This document shows positions 36,131-44,695 of a DNA stretch of 64,000 nucleotides, piece by piece. A model generated the notes under the pieces. That model was given only the letters and a program-made list of their open reading frames with translations. It was not told where the DNA came from and did no database searches. The position numbers were made by a program, and so were the translations under genes. How positions within the stretch are numbered: position 1 is the stretch's first letter; every line of letters begins with the position of its first letter. The DNA is taken from NCBI RefSeq assembly GCF_900312815.1, contig NZ_OMPE01000006.1:369765-433764 (forward strand). Direction: 5' to 3'. Source of the DNA: Aquimarina sp. AU474 (GTDB lineage: Bacteria; Bacteroidota; Bacteroidia; Flavobacteriales; Flavobacteriaceae).

Positions 36131-37423
36131 ATGAAAGAGGATCTACTCCAGTACATATGGAAATATAAAAAGTTTGACTTTTCCAATTTAAGAACAACAA
36201 CCCAAGACAAAATTATTCTTCAGAAAACTGGCATACATAATACGGGTAATTCTGGTCCTGATTTTTTTAATTCACAAATGATAATTCAAAATCAAAAATG
36301 GGCTGGAAATGTCGAAATTCATATAAAATCAAGTGATTGGTATATTCATCATCATGAGGTTGACCGGGCATATGATAACGTAATTCTTCATGTGGTATGG
36401 GAAGAAGATATTGAAGTATTCAGAAAGGATAATACCACCATTCCTACTTTGCAATTAAAGGATTATGTGTCTAAGCAATTGTTAATCAAGTATCAAGAAC
36501 TTTTTAGCGCCGACAAGCAAAAATGGATACCTTGCGAAAATAATTTGCCGGCTGTTTCTAGTTTTACACTTTCCAATTGGCAAGAACGATTATATATTGA
36601 GCGATTGGAGCAGAAATCTAAATTAATTTCTCAGTTATTAAAGAACTCAGCCAATAATTGGGAAGCTGTTCTATTTAGGTTATTGACTAAAAATTTTGGT
36701 TTAAAAACCAATGGAGAAGCTTTTTTACATTTGGCGGAACGTATAGATTTTTCTATAATTCGAAAATGTAGTTATGACCTTAACAAGTTAGAGGCTTTAT
36801 TTTTTGGACAAACAGGGTTATTAAGTGAAAAACCTGAATCGAAATATGAGAATCAACTACAAGAAGAATATCGTTTTTTAAAAAATAAATTTCTCTTAGA
36901 TAATACAGGGGTGCTGCCTGTTCAGTTTTTTAGGTTAAGGCCATATAATTTCCCAACAATACGACTTGCACAATTAGCAAGTCTATATAACACTCATATA
37001 AACTTATTTGATAAAATAATTCATATCAATACCATCGAGGGGTTTTATGATCTTTTTGAAATAGAGGTAAGTAGTTTCTGGAAAAACCATTATACGTTCA
37101 AAAAAGAATCTACAGTAAGGAAAAAACGAATAACCAAATCTTTTATAGATCTCATTTTGATAAATACAATTATACCTATTCGATTTATGGTGGCTAGAGA
37201 AATGGGTAAAAATGCCGAAGATGAAGTATTACAACTAATATCAAAAATCCCGAAAGAAAAAAATAGTATAATTGAACGATTTTCAGCTTCAAATGTAAAA
37301 ATAGAAAACGCTATGCAGTCTCAAGCAATGATACAACTTAAAAATTCTTATTGTGATCAAAAATCGTGTTTGCAGTGTGGCATAGGTAATTATTTATTGA
37401 ATCAGGATAGAAGTGTGAGATAA
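36131..37423 (+). CDS. DUF2851-family protein
   Basis: 430 residues, soluble. The family's conserved N-terminal block is clear: GIHNTGNSGPDFFNSQM, then WAGNVEIHIKSSDWYIHHH and YDNVILHVVW. GPDF plus EIHIKSSDW loosely resembles PD-(D/E)XK nuclease cores, but that is inference. The C-terminus has a Cys group (YCDQKSCLQCGIGNYLL). DUF2851 is widespread in Bacteroidota with no established role. It starts an apparent operon with the PspC-like gene (17 bp) and the K+ channel gene. Confidence 0.88.
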   Translation: MKEDLLQYIWKYKKFDFSNLRTTTQDKIILQKTGIHNTGNSGPDFFNSQMIIQNQKWAGNVEIHIKSSDWYIHHHEVDRAYDNVILHVVWEEDIEVFRKDNTTIPTLQLKDYVSKQLLIKYQELFSADKQKWIPCENNLPAVSSFTLSNWQERLYIERLEQKSKLISQLLKNSANNWEAVLFRLLTKNFGLKTNGEAFLHLAERIDFSIIRKCSYDLNKLEALFFGQTGLLSEKPESKYENQLQEEYRFLKNKFLLDNTGVLPVQFFRLRPYNFPTIRLAQLASLYNTHINLFDKIIHINTIEGFYDLFEIEVSSFWKNHYTFKKESTVRKKRITKSFIDLILINTIIPIRFMVAREMGKNAEDEVLQLISKIPKEKNSIIERFSASNVKIENAMQSQAMIQLKNSYCDQKSCLQCGIGNYLLNQDRSVR

Positions 37424-37440
37424 TATAATTATTTTGCGGT

Positions 37441-37662
37441 ATGCTATATAATCTAAGACACTTTTTAGAACGAAATGGATTTTATGTATCCTCTAGACTA
37501 GCTGATAGATTGGGAATGAGGGCAAAAAATGTTCGTTTGTTCTTTATTTATCTAACTTTTGCAACAGCTGGTCTTGGGTTCGTATTATATCTAAATATGG
37601 CATTTTGGCTCAAATTAAAAGATTTGGTATATACTAAACGAACTTCTGTATTTGACTTATGA
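37441..37662 (+). CDS. PspC-domain small membrane protein
   Basis: 73 residues. RLADRLGMRAKNVRLFFIYL is the PspC-domain core (helix, then a membrane segment FIYLTFATAGLGFVLYLNMA). PspC relates to phage-shock membrane stress sensing in Proteobacteria; the Bacteroidota short version usually lies beside DUF2851 and a K+ channel, as here. Its stop overlaps the channel's ATG (ATGA), indicating translational coupling. Confidence 0.82.
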   Translation: MLYNLRHFLERNGFYVSSRLADRLGMRAKNVRLFFIYLTFATAGLGFVLYLNMAFWLKLKDLVYTKRTSVFDL

Positions 37663-38675
37663 TAAAGATTCAGAATTGGGGCAGGCCAAGAATATACATA
37701 GCATTAGTTTTATTACTTTTTGTAATAGCTATAGGAGTAATAGGTTTTAGATATTTTTCAAACTACACATGGGTTGATGCGCTATATATGACTGTTATCA
37801 CCATGTCTACAGTAGGCTTTGGAGAAGTTCAGCCCTTAGATGATAATGCCAAATTATTTACCGTATTTTTAATATCTACAAGTGTAGCCATATTTGCATA
37901 CTCTGTATCTGTGATTACAGAATATATCGTGAGTAAGAATGATCCAAAAAAAGTTCAATATCGAAAAACACAAAAAATGATACTTCAGTTACAAAATCAT
38001 ATCATTATTATCGGTTATGGGCGTAATGGTAAACAAGCTGCTGCCAAATTACTGGCGTACAACAAGCCATTTATTATTATTGAAAAAGATGCTGCGCTCA
38101 TAGAAAGATATCAAAGTGAAGAATTACTTTTTTTAAAAGGCAATGCTACAGAGGATGAGGTTTTGATAGAAGCTGGTATAAAGAATGCAGATTGTTTGAT
38201 CTGCACGTTGCCAGAGGATGCTGATAACCTATTCATAGTTCTTTCTGCACGCCAAATTAATAAAAGACTTAAAATAATTAGTAGAGCATCTCAAGACACA
38301 TCATACAAGAAAATTAGATTGGCAGGAGCAGATAATGTAATTATGCCAGATCGTATAGGTGGAGATCATATGGCATCTCTTGTTGTAGTACCAGATCTTA
38401 TAGAGTTCTTAGACAACCTTTCTATAATTGGAAAACGATCAATAAATATCGAAGAGATTTCTTTTGAAGATATGTTTGATGACGAAAAGGAAAGAACAAT
38501 TCTTACAATAGATATGAGATCCAGGACTGGGTGTACTATTATTGGTTATAAATCGCCAGAAGGAGATTATATTGTAAACCCCGAGGCAGATACATGCTTA
38601 AGACCTGGTTCTAAGATAGTAGTGCTAGGCCGTCCAGAGCAAATTAACCAGCTTAATAAGCAGTTTAATATTTAA
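37659..38675 (+). CDS. Potassium channel subunit with TrkA-N and TrkA-C domains
   Basis: 338 residues. Helix 1 (IYIALVLLLFVIAIGVIGF), pore helix and selectivity filter TVGFGE (about 50-55; canonical TVGYG with Phe for Tyr), helix 2 (FTVFLISTSVAIFAYSVSVI). A TrkA-N (RCK) Rossmann domain follows (HIIIIGYGRNGKQAAAKLL, about 112-230) and a TrkA-C domain at the C-terminus. Two-TM RCK channels gate K+ in response to cytoplasmic ligands. GFGE is a known variant in RCK channels. Translationally coupled to the PspC-like gene. Confidence 0.9.
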   Translation: MIKIQNWGRPRIYIALVLLLFVIAIGVIGFRYFSNYTWVDALYMTVITMSTVGFGEVQPLDDNAKLFTVFLISTSVAIFAYSVSVITEYIVSKNDPKKVQYRKTQKMILQLQNHIIIIGYGRNGKQAAAKLLAYNKPFIIIEKDAALIERYQSEELLFLKGNATEDEVLIEAGIKNADCLICTLPEDADNLFIVLSARQINKRLKIISRASQDTSYKKIRLAGADNVIMPDRIGGDHMASLVVVPDLIEFLDNLSIIGKRSINIEEISFEDMFDDEKERTILTIDMRSRTGCTIIGYKSPEGDYIVNPEADTCLRPGSKIVVLGRPEQINQLNKQFNI

Positions 38676-38773
38676 CTATTACTAAACATTTAACTCATTA
38701 AAAATTGTACGCAACCTTTTTTTTTAGCATCTTGCTGGCTTCTTAATAACTAAATTCAATTAACTCACATATC

Positions 38774-40375
38774 ATGAAGAGATTTCTTCTTTCAATTTTC
38801 GCGCTTATTATTCCCTTTTTAACATTTGCCCAAGAAACTACAGAAAAAGGACTTGATCAAAAAATAGATGAAGCTTTTAAACCAGTTTCGGATTTTTTCT
38901 CGGCTGTTATCTTTTTTGAGGTTTTTGATGGTGCGCCGTTCGTTATTATATTACTAGTACTTAGTGCTATGTTTTTTACTATTTATTTTGGGTTTCCAAA
39001 TGTAAGATACTTTGGGAAAGCTATTAATGTGGTAAGAGGAAAGTACGATGATGTTGAAGGACACAGCTTAGGAGATCCTGCTGCTGCAGTAGATGGTGAT
39101 ATACCAGATACTATTAGAGACGAATCTAAAGAAGGAGAAGTATCACACTTTCAAGCTTTGGCTACTGCAGTTTCTGGAACAGTAGGTAATGGAAATATAG
39201 CTGGTGTTGCATTGGCGATAGCTCTTGGAGGCCCAGGAGCAACATTTTGGATGATTATTTGTGGATTATTAGGGATGTCAACAAAATTTGTTGAATGTAC
39301 GCTTGGTGTTCAATATAGAGATGTAGGTGAAGATGGTACTGTATACGGAGGTCCTATGTATTATTTAAGTAAAGGACTTAAAGAAAAAGGTTTTAAAACA
39401 CTAGGAAAAATAACAGCAGTTATATTCGCAATATTCTGTATCGGTGGTTCTTTTGGTGGTGGTAATGCTGCTCAATCTAATCAGGCAACTATTGTTCTTA
39501 AAGAAATGTTTGGTTTTGAAAGTACAGGAGCTGGTTTTTGGATAGGAATAATACTTGCGATTCTAGTAGGAATAATAATTATTGGAGGAATTAAACGAAT
39601 CGCTTCGGTAACAGAAAAAGTGGTGCCTTTTATGGCTGTAATGTATATCCTTGCTTGTTTATATATCATTTTTAGTCACTTCTCATTTATTGATGATGCT
39701 CTTGGACTAATCGTAACAGAAGCATTTAACCCTAAAGCAATTGGAGTAGGTGGATTTATAGGAGTATTATTGGTTGGTTTTAAAAGAGCTGCATTCTCTA
39801 ATGAAGCTGGAGCAGGGTCGGCATCAATTGCCCATTCAGCCGTAAAAACAAAATATTCTGCCTCAGAAGGATTAGTGGCGTTATTAGAGCCTTTTATTGA
39901 TACTGTAGTTATTTGTACAATGACCGCATTGGTAATTATTATTTTTAATTCTGGTGGTGCATTTGCTTATGGAGGTGATGGAAGTGGTGCAGTTTTAATC
40001 GACGGAGTCTCTTATGAAGGAGCTGGAATAACAGCGCAAGCCTTTGCAGAATATATACCTTATTCTAATATTTTCTTGACTATAGCAGTAGTATTATTTG
40101 CGGTTTCTACTATGATTTCATGGTCGTATTACGGATTACAATCTTGGAAATATCTTTTTGGAAGAGGTAAAAGAGCAGATTTAGTATATAAACTATTATT
40201 TCTAACTTTTGTAGTAATTGGTGCTGCGGCAAGTATGGGATCTATTTGGGCATTCTCTGATGCTATGATTTTTGCTATGGTATTCCCTAATATGGTAGGA
40301 TTATTTTTCTTGTTCCCGGTAGTTAAAAAACAACTTGTGAGATATTTTGATGCTATTAGAGCATCGAGTAAATAA
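38774..40375 (+). CDS. AGCS-family sodium/alanine symporter
   Basis: 533 residues, about eleven membrane helices. An N-terminal hydrophobic stretch MKRFLLSIFALIIPFLTFAQ looks like a cleavable signal, a feature I recall in several Bacteroidota members. Family motifs: GTVGNGNIAGVALAIALGGP, GGPMYYLSKGL, GGSFGGGNAAQSNQ, FKRAAFSNEAGAGSASIAHS and DTVVICTMTALVI. Couples Na+ or H+ to small amino acid uptake in the inner membrane. Its terminator lies inside the coding start of the next gene. Confidence 0.92.
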   Translation: MKRFLLSIFALIIPFLTFAQETTEKGLDQKIDEAFKPVSDFFSAVIFFEVFDGAPFVIILLVLSAMFFTIYFGFPNVRYFGKAINVVRGKYDDVEGHSLGDPAAAVDGDIPDTIRDESKEGEVSHFQALATAVSGTVGNGNIAGVALAIALGGPGATFWMIICGLLGMSTKFVECTLGVQYRDVGEDGTVYGGPMYYLSKGLKEKGFKTLGKITAVIFAIFCIGGSFGGGNAAQSNQATIVLKEMFGFESTGAGFWIGIILAILVGIIIIGGIKRIASVTEKVVPFMAVMYILACLYIIFSHFSFIDDALGLIVTEAFNPKAIGVGGFIGVLLVGFKRAAFSNEAGAGSASIAHSAVKTKYSASEGLVALLEPFIDTVVICTMTALVIIIFNSGGAFAYGGDGSGAVLIDGVSYEGAGITAQAFAEYIPYSNIFLTIAVVLFAVSTMISWSYYGLQSWKYLFGRGKRADLVYKLLFLTFVVIGAAASMGSIWAFSDAMIFAMVFPNMVGLFFLFPVVKKQLVRYFDAIRASSK

Positions 40376-40388
40376 CGAGTATAGCAAT

Positions 40389-41258
40389 ATGAATAATTTA
40401 AAATCCCATTTCGAGATACATTCACGTTTTCGAAATGGGATTTTTCTTTTATCGATATTACTGCTTATAAGCATTCTTGTGTACTATTTCTATCCAGATA
40501 GTGTTATAGGGCAAAAAGAAAATCTTGTTGAATTGGTAGAGTTTCAAAAACAGATAGACTCTCTCAAGAAAGTAGCAAGTTCAAAAAAAACGATAAATAC
40601 TTTAAAACCTTTTAATCCAAATTTTATTAATGATTATAAAGGTTATATTCTTGGGCTTTCTGCAGTAGAATTGGATCGACTTTATGCATATAGAAACAAG
40701 GATAAATGGATTAATTCGGTTGCAGATTTTAAACAAGTAACAATGGTTTCAGATTCTCTTTTACAGATAATTGCTCCTTTGTTTAAGTTTCCAGATTGGG
40801 TTACCTCCAAAACAAGAAAAACTTCAAAAAATAGATACGCCGTTAAAACCTATGCAGAAAAAGGCGATTTAAATACCGTAACTGCTCTAGAATTGAGAGA
40901 ACAGATTAATATTCCAGATTTTATTGCAGAAAGAATTATTAATTATAAAGATAAAATAGGGGGTTTTGTAGGGGAATCTCAACTCAAGGATATTAAAGGA
41001 TTATATGATAATCAAAGAAAAAAGATAGTATCTCTTTATACAGTAAAGACCGAAAATACGTATCAAAAAATTGCTATTAATACGGCTTCAGCTAATGAAC
41101 TTATTGAAGTGCCATATTTTGATTTTGAAATGGCCTTAGCGATTAGAGATTTTATTAAAGATAACGGCCATATCTCTAGCTTTGAGGAATTAGGAAAAAT
41201 CGATGGTTTTTCTTTAGAAAAAATAGATAGAATAGCATTATATTTGACTTTAAATTAA
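40389..41258 (+). CDS. Helix-hairpin-helix (ComEA-like) membrane-anchored protein
   Basis: 289 residues from ATG 40389 (14 upstream codons overlap the symporter gene). One N-terminal membrane helix (NGIFLLSILLLISILVYYFY), then a coiled region and two or more helix-hairpin-helix units, e.g. INIPDFIAERIINYKDKIGG and INTASANELIEVPYFDFEMA. These are ComEA-type non-specific DNA-binding modules; in Bacteroidota such proteins are uncharacterised. The first 19 codons contain a perfect terminator hairpin. Confidence 0.85.
   Translation: MNNLKSHFEIHSRFRNGIFLLSILLLISILVYYFYPDSVIGQKENLVELVEFQKQIDSLKKVASSKKTINTLKPFNPNFINDYKGYILGLSAVELDRLYAYRNKDKWINSVADFKQVTMVSDSLLQIIAPLFKFPDWVTSKTRKTSKNRYAVKTYAEKGDLNTVTALELREQINIPDFIAERIINYKDKIGGFVGESQLKDIKGLYDNQRKKIVSLYTVKTENTYQKIAINTASANELIEVPYFDFEMALAIRDFIKDNGHISSFEELGKIDGFSLEKIDRIALYLTLN
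40401..40450 (+). terminator. Intrinsic terminator inside the next gene's coding start
   Basis: Perfect 14-bp stem (40401-40414 with 40430-40443) around a 15-base loop, followed by TTTTTCTTTT. It begins 25 bp after the symporter stop and covers codons 5-19 of the helix-hairpin-helix gene, so it would end symporter transcripts and attenuate read-through. Confidence 0.82.
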
Positions 41259-41446
41259 TTATCGGAAAAAATTGCTGTGAATTTTGACGAATCTTGTTTT
41301 TCTAAGAGGTTAATTCTCTTAAGAGATTCGTTGGTACTACACGGTAAAATGTTAACTAAGTCATCAATGGGTTTTTGTATGTAATGAGCCATCATATAAT
41401 TCTTCAATATAGTGTAAGAAATGTGAGGTAAATACATTCTAGCCAT
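41255..41446 (-). CDS. Possible small antisense-gap protein, 63 aa
   Basis: An ORF that fills the gap between two plus-strand genes: its stop overlaps the stop of the helix-hairpin-helix gene and its ATG at 41446 lies 24 bp before the acyl-CoA dehydrogenase start. The peptide (MARMYLPHISYTILKNYMMA start, ...KRINLLEKQDSS...) has even, non-repetitive composition but no known domain. It may be real or a chance frame. Confidence 0.35.
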   Translation of the reverse strand: MARMYLPHISYTILKNYMMAHYIQKPIDDLVNILPCSTNESLKRINLLEKQDSSKFTAIFSDN

Positions 41447-41470
41447 TTAAAACAAAATAGTAAAGAATAG

Positions 41471-42637
41471 ATGAATAGCATGTATTTTACAGAAGAGCAC
41501 GAGTTGTTTAGAGAAAGTTTAAAAGAATTTTTAAAGAAAGAAGTTGTTCCTCATATTGAAAAATGGGAAGAAACGGGTATTATTGATCGGTTTATCTGGG
41601 AGAAATTTGGAGAGATGGGTTATTTTGGGATTGCGTACCCAGAAGAATATGGAGGTCTTGGTTTGGATCTCTTTTATACCGTGATTTTTTTAGAAGAACT
41701 TCAAAAGATTAATTCGGGAGGATTTGCTGCTGCAATGTGGGCACATGTTTATTTGTCAATGACACACCTTAATAAAGAAGGAGATCATAGGATTAAAGAA
41801 GAATACTTAAGGCCAAGTATTACAGGAGAGAAGATAGGCTGTTTGGCAATTACAGAACCTTTTGGAGGTTCTGATGTTGCGGGAATGAGAACAACCGCGG
41901 TTAAGGAGGGAGATCATTATGTTATTAATGGTTCTAAAACTTTTATTACAAACGGAGTATACAGTGATTATTTAGTCGTAGCTGCAAAAACGAGTCCTGA
42001 ACTAGGGAATAAAGGGATAAGCATATTTGTTATTGATAGAGATACTCCTGGGGTTTCTGCTACTAAATTAGATAAACTAGGTTGGAGAGCCTCAGACACT
42101 GGTGAAATAGCATTCGATAATGTAAAAATTCCTGCCCAAAACTTAATGGGAGAAGAGGATAAAGGGTTCTCTTACATTATGCAGCATTTTGCATTAGAGA
42201 GATTAATTATGGGAATTAATTCTCATGCCAGGGCAGAGTATGCTATTGATTATGTGATTAAATACATGTCTGAAAGAGAGGCCTTTGGAAGAACAATAGA
42301 TAAGTTTCAGGCATTAAGACATTCGGTTGCTGATATGGCCAGTGAAATGGAAATGTGTAAAGAATTTAATTATTCTATTGCAAAAAGATTAGATCAAGGA
42401 CAATATGTGGTTAAAGAAGCATCAATGTCAAAACTTCTTTCTACAAAAATGGCTGATAAAGTAGCTTATCAATGTTTGCAATTATTAGGCGGATATGGTT
42501 ATATGGAAGAATATCCTTTGGCCAGATTGTTTAGAGATAGTAGATTAGGGCCCATCGGCGGAGGTACCTCAGAAATCTTACGAGAAATAATTGCCAAAAT
42601 GGTTATAGATAAAAAAGAATATAAACCAGCTACATAG
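41471..42637 (+). CDS. Acyl-CoA dehydrogenase
   Basis: 388 residues. Starts MNSMYFTEEHELFRESLKEF, the conserved start of this group. ACAD signatures: CLAITEPFGGSDVAGMRTTA (FAD-binding), IKFITNGVYSD-type segment at YVINGSKTFITNG, and LQLLGGYGYMEEYPLARLFR with the C-terminal GGTSEILREII (catalytic Glu region). Flavin-linked alpha,beta-desaturation of acyl-CoA in beta-oxidation or branched amino acid breakdown. Chain-length preference is not evident. Confidence 0.93.
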   Translation: MNSMYFTEEHELFRESLKEFLKKEVVPHIEKWEETGIIDRFIWEKFGEMGYFGIAYPEEYGGLGLDLFYTVIFLEELQKINSGGFAAAMWAHVYLSMTHLNKEGDHRIKEEYLRPSITGEKIGCLAITEPFGGSDVAGMRTTAVKEGDHYVINGSKTFITNGVYSDYLVVAAKTSPELGNKGISIFVIDRDTPGVSATKLDKLGWRASDTGEIAFDNVKIPAQNLMGEEDKGFSYIMQHFALERLIMGINSHARAEYAIDYVIKYMSEREAFGRTIDKFQALRHSVADMASEMEMCKEFNYSIAKRLDQGQYVVKEASMSKLLSTKMADKVAYQCLQLLGGYGYMEEYPLARLFRDSRLGPIGGGTSEILREIIAKMVIDKKEYKPAT

Positions 42638-42667
42638 GCTTTTCTGAAGCTTTTTTTATAATATTTT

Positions 42668-42723
42668 AATGATTGTGTTTATGATGTACTTTAAGTACGG
42701 AATAAACACAATCATTCGTTTTT
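42668..42723 (+). terminator. Long terminator hairpin after acyl-CoA dehydrogenase
   Basis: Perfect 15-bp arm 42668-42682 with 42702-42716; the loop contains a further GTACT/AGTAC stem. A T5 run follows at 42719-42723. Confidence 0.75.
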
Positions 42724-42760
42724 ACTAGTATTTTATGTTAAAACTTCTGATTTTATCAAC

Positions 42761-42797
42761 ACGAAAACGTTTGCGTTCGGATTCAAACGTTTTCGTT
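42761..42797. promoter_or_regulatory. Two facing LacI-family-like operators upstream of the amylase gene
   Basis: Two copies of the palindromic core AAACGTTT at 42765-42772 and 42785-42792, centres 20 bp apart. The flanks (GAAAACGTTTGC, then CAAACGTTTTCG) are inverted, so the whole is a 12-bp perfect inverted repeat with a 10- to 11-base spacer. The core fits LacI/PurR/CcpA-type operators (AAnCGnTT). No regulator gene of that family lies in the window. Confidence 0.7.
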
Positions 42798-42848
42798 GTT
42801 TGTTAAATTCTTAATTTGACTAAAATTTAACACAAACACTAAGTAATT

Positions 42849-44228
42849 ATGAAAATAACTAAGTTTTTTTATGGCTTTCTAGCTATAACGTTTTTCATGG
42901 CATCTTGTAGTAAGGACGAAGTAGTAGAAACTTTACCGTCTGAATCAAGTGATCTTCAAGAAGAAATTTCTTCAAAAGCATTAAAAACAATAGGGTCGGG
43001 TGTAATGATGCAAGCGTTTTACTGGGATGTTCCTGCGGGAGGTACCTGGTGGGATGTAATTAAAGATAAAGTAAACGGATGGAGTAATGCGGGTATAGAT
43101 GCAATTTGGTTACCTCCTGTGAGTAAAGCTCAAAATGGACCTTTTTCAATGGGATATGATCCTTTTGATTATTATGATTTTGGAGAATTTAATCAAATGG
43201 GTAGTACTCAAACTCGTTTTGGATCTAAATCAGAATTACAAAGTTTAATTTCAACTGCGCACAATAAAGGTCTCAATGTTATAGCAGATATTGTAATAAA
43301 TCACAATAGTGGTGGGGATTTAGAATCTAATGAGTTTGCTGGAAAAGATACGTATACAATATTTAATCCCCTCTCAGGGAAGTTTAATAGAACGAAATAT
43401 GATTTCCATCCTAATGATAAATATAATTCTGATAGCGGTATTTTTGGAGGTTTCCCTGATTTAAGTCATAAAAAGAGTTATGTACAGGATTGGTTATGGA
43501 AAAGAAATAATTCTGTAGCGAAATACTATAAGAATACCATGAAATTTGATGGATATAGATTCGATTATGTAAAAGGTTTTGAGCCATGGGTAGCTAGAGA
43601 ATTTCGTCAATCAACAGGTGTGTTTGGAGTAGGAGAATATTGGGATGGAAATGTAAATACTCTTAAATGGTGGACTGATCAAGCTCAAATGTCGGCTTTT
43701 GATTTTGGATGTTACTATAAAATGAGAGATGCTTTTATGGGTAACAATCTAAATGCATTAGGTGGGGATATGTTATGGAAACGAAATGCATCCAGAGCAG
43801 TTACATTTGTTGCTAACCATGATACTGATGAGATTATTAATAATAAGTTATTAGCATATGCTTATATATTAACTCATGAAGGGTATCCGGCTATTTTTTA
43901 TAGAGATTATGAAGAATGGTTGAGTAAATCAAAAATGAATAACCTGATTTGGATTCATAATAATTTGGCGGGAGGGAATACCTCTAACCTTTGGACAGAT
44001 AATGACGAATACATTGCAAGAAGAAATGGCGGCGGTGGTAAAAACGGTTTAATTGTATATATAAATAATTCTAATTCCTGGAAAGAAAGATGGATACAAA
44101 CCAATTGGTCTAATAGAAGAATAAAAGATTATACGGGTAATTCTGGTTGGGAACCAGTTACTCAAGGTGGTAAATGGGTTAAAATTCAGGCACCACCAAA
44201 AGGGTATACGGTTTGGTCTTTAAAATAA
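42849..44228 (+). CDS. Secreted alpha-amylase lipoprotein (GH13)
   Basis: 459 residues. Lipoprotein signal MKITKFFYGFLAITFFMASC (Cys20), then SKDEVVET, an acidic tether suggestive of surface display. GH13 motifs: DIVINH (region I, about 147-152), GYRFDYVKGF (region II; Asp nucleophile about 238), GVGEYWDG (region III; acid/base Glu about 263) and VANHDTDE (region IV; Asp about 325). Compact domain A with a C-terminal beta domain; resembles the GH13 subfamily of short plant/bacterial amylases. Hydrolyses alpha-1,4-glucan. Upstream operators suggest sugar control. Confidence 0.9.
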   Translation: MKITKFFYGFLAITFFMASCSKDEVVETLPSESSDLQEEISSKALKTIGSGVMMQAFYWDVPAGGTWWDVIKDKVNGWSNAGIDAIWLPPVSKAQNGPFSMGYDPFDYYDFGEFNQMGSTQTRFGSKSELQSLISTAHNKGLNVIADIVINHNSGGDLESNEFAGKDTYTIFNPLSGKFNRTKYDFHPNDKYNSDSGIFGGFPDLSHKKSYVQDWLWKRNNSVAKYYKNTMKFDGYRFDYVKGFEPWVAREFRQSTGVFGVGEYWDGNVNTLKWWTDQAQMSAFDFGCYYKMRDAFMGNNLNALGGDMLWKRNASRAVTFVANHDTDEIINNKLLAYAYILTHEGYPAIFYRDYEEWLSKSKMNNLIWIHNNLAGGNTSNLWTDNDEYIARRNGGGGKNGLIVYINNSNSWKERWIQTNWSNRRIKDYTGNSGWEPVTQGGKWVKIQAPPKGYTVWSLK

Positions 44229-44253
44229 GAATCAAACACTACTGATGCTTTTT

Positions 44254-44306
44254 AACGGTTTTTTGTCTATTGGATTAACCCCAAACAATAGATAAAAAGC
44301 CGTTTT
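44254..44306 (+). terminator. Terminator after the amylase gene
   Basis: 19-bp arm 44254-44272 with 44286-44304, two G-U pairs, 13-base loop, ending in T5. Strong. Confidence 0.87.
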
Positions 44307-44373
44307 TGTGGTTGTTAAAACATAGGTTTGCATAGAAAAAACACGAATTAATGAACTTCCTTAAAAAAAAGCT

Positions 44374-44402
44374 TTGTAGATAATAGTTTTGTATTATATT
44401 TG
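44374..44402 (+). promoter_or_regulatory. rpsU promoter
   Basis: TTG at 44374-44376, 18-bp spacer, TATATTTG at 44395-44402: full consensus. Predicted start about 44408-44411, giving a leader of about 25 bases that contains the Shine-Dalgarno. Confidence 0.85.
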
Positions 44403-44419
44403 CACCCTAATTTTTAATG

Positions 44420-44429
44420 AAAGGAGGTG
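44420..44429 (+). promoter_or_regulatory. Perfect Shine-Dalgarno of rpsU
   Basis: AAAGGAGGTG is fully complementary to the 16S 3' tail and lies 5 bases before the ATG at 44435. Most genes in the window have none. In Flavobacteriia, bS21 helps to block the anti-Shine-Dalgarno, and a strong rpsU Shine-Dalgarno is established as part of bS21 autoregulation. Confidence 0.9.
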
Positions 44430-44434
44430 CAACT

Positions 44435-44629
44435 ATGTTAATAATACCAGTAAAAGACGGAGAAAATATAGATAGAGCGTTAAAACGTTTTAAGCGTAAA
44501 TTCGACAGAACAGGAACGATGCGTCAGCTTCGTAAACGTCAAGCATTTACAAAACCTTCTGTAGAGCGTAGAGCTCAGGTTCAGAAAGCTGCTTATATCC
44601 AGCATTTAAGAGACCAGGAAGAAATTTAA
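44435..44629 (+). CDS. rpsU: 30S ribosomal protein bS21
   Basis: 64 residues from ATG 44435 (MLIIPVKDGENIDRALKRFK); an ATG six codons upstream would include the Shine-Dalgarno in the coding region and is rejected. Very basic, with the family's KFDRTGTMRQLRKRQ and RRAQVQKAAYIQHL. bS21 sits on the 30S platform near the 16S 3' end; in Bacteroidota it takes part in hiding the anti-Shine-Dalgarno. Own promoter; a terminator at 44696-44748 follows. Confidence 0.95.
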   Translation: MLIIPVKDGENIDRALKRFKRKFDRTGTMRQLRKRQAFTKPSVERRAQVQKAAYIQHLRDQEEI

Positions 44630-44695
44630 AAAGTTGAAACGTTGTCTATAGTTCTTTCTAAATGTAAGAGAGACTTCGTTTTTTCAGTATAAATT

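Noticed and set aside
42761..42800. Inverted repeat before the amylase taken as a terminator
   Set aside because: No U-run follows and each arm is itself a palindrome with an AAACGTTT core, which fits operators better.
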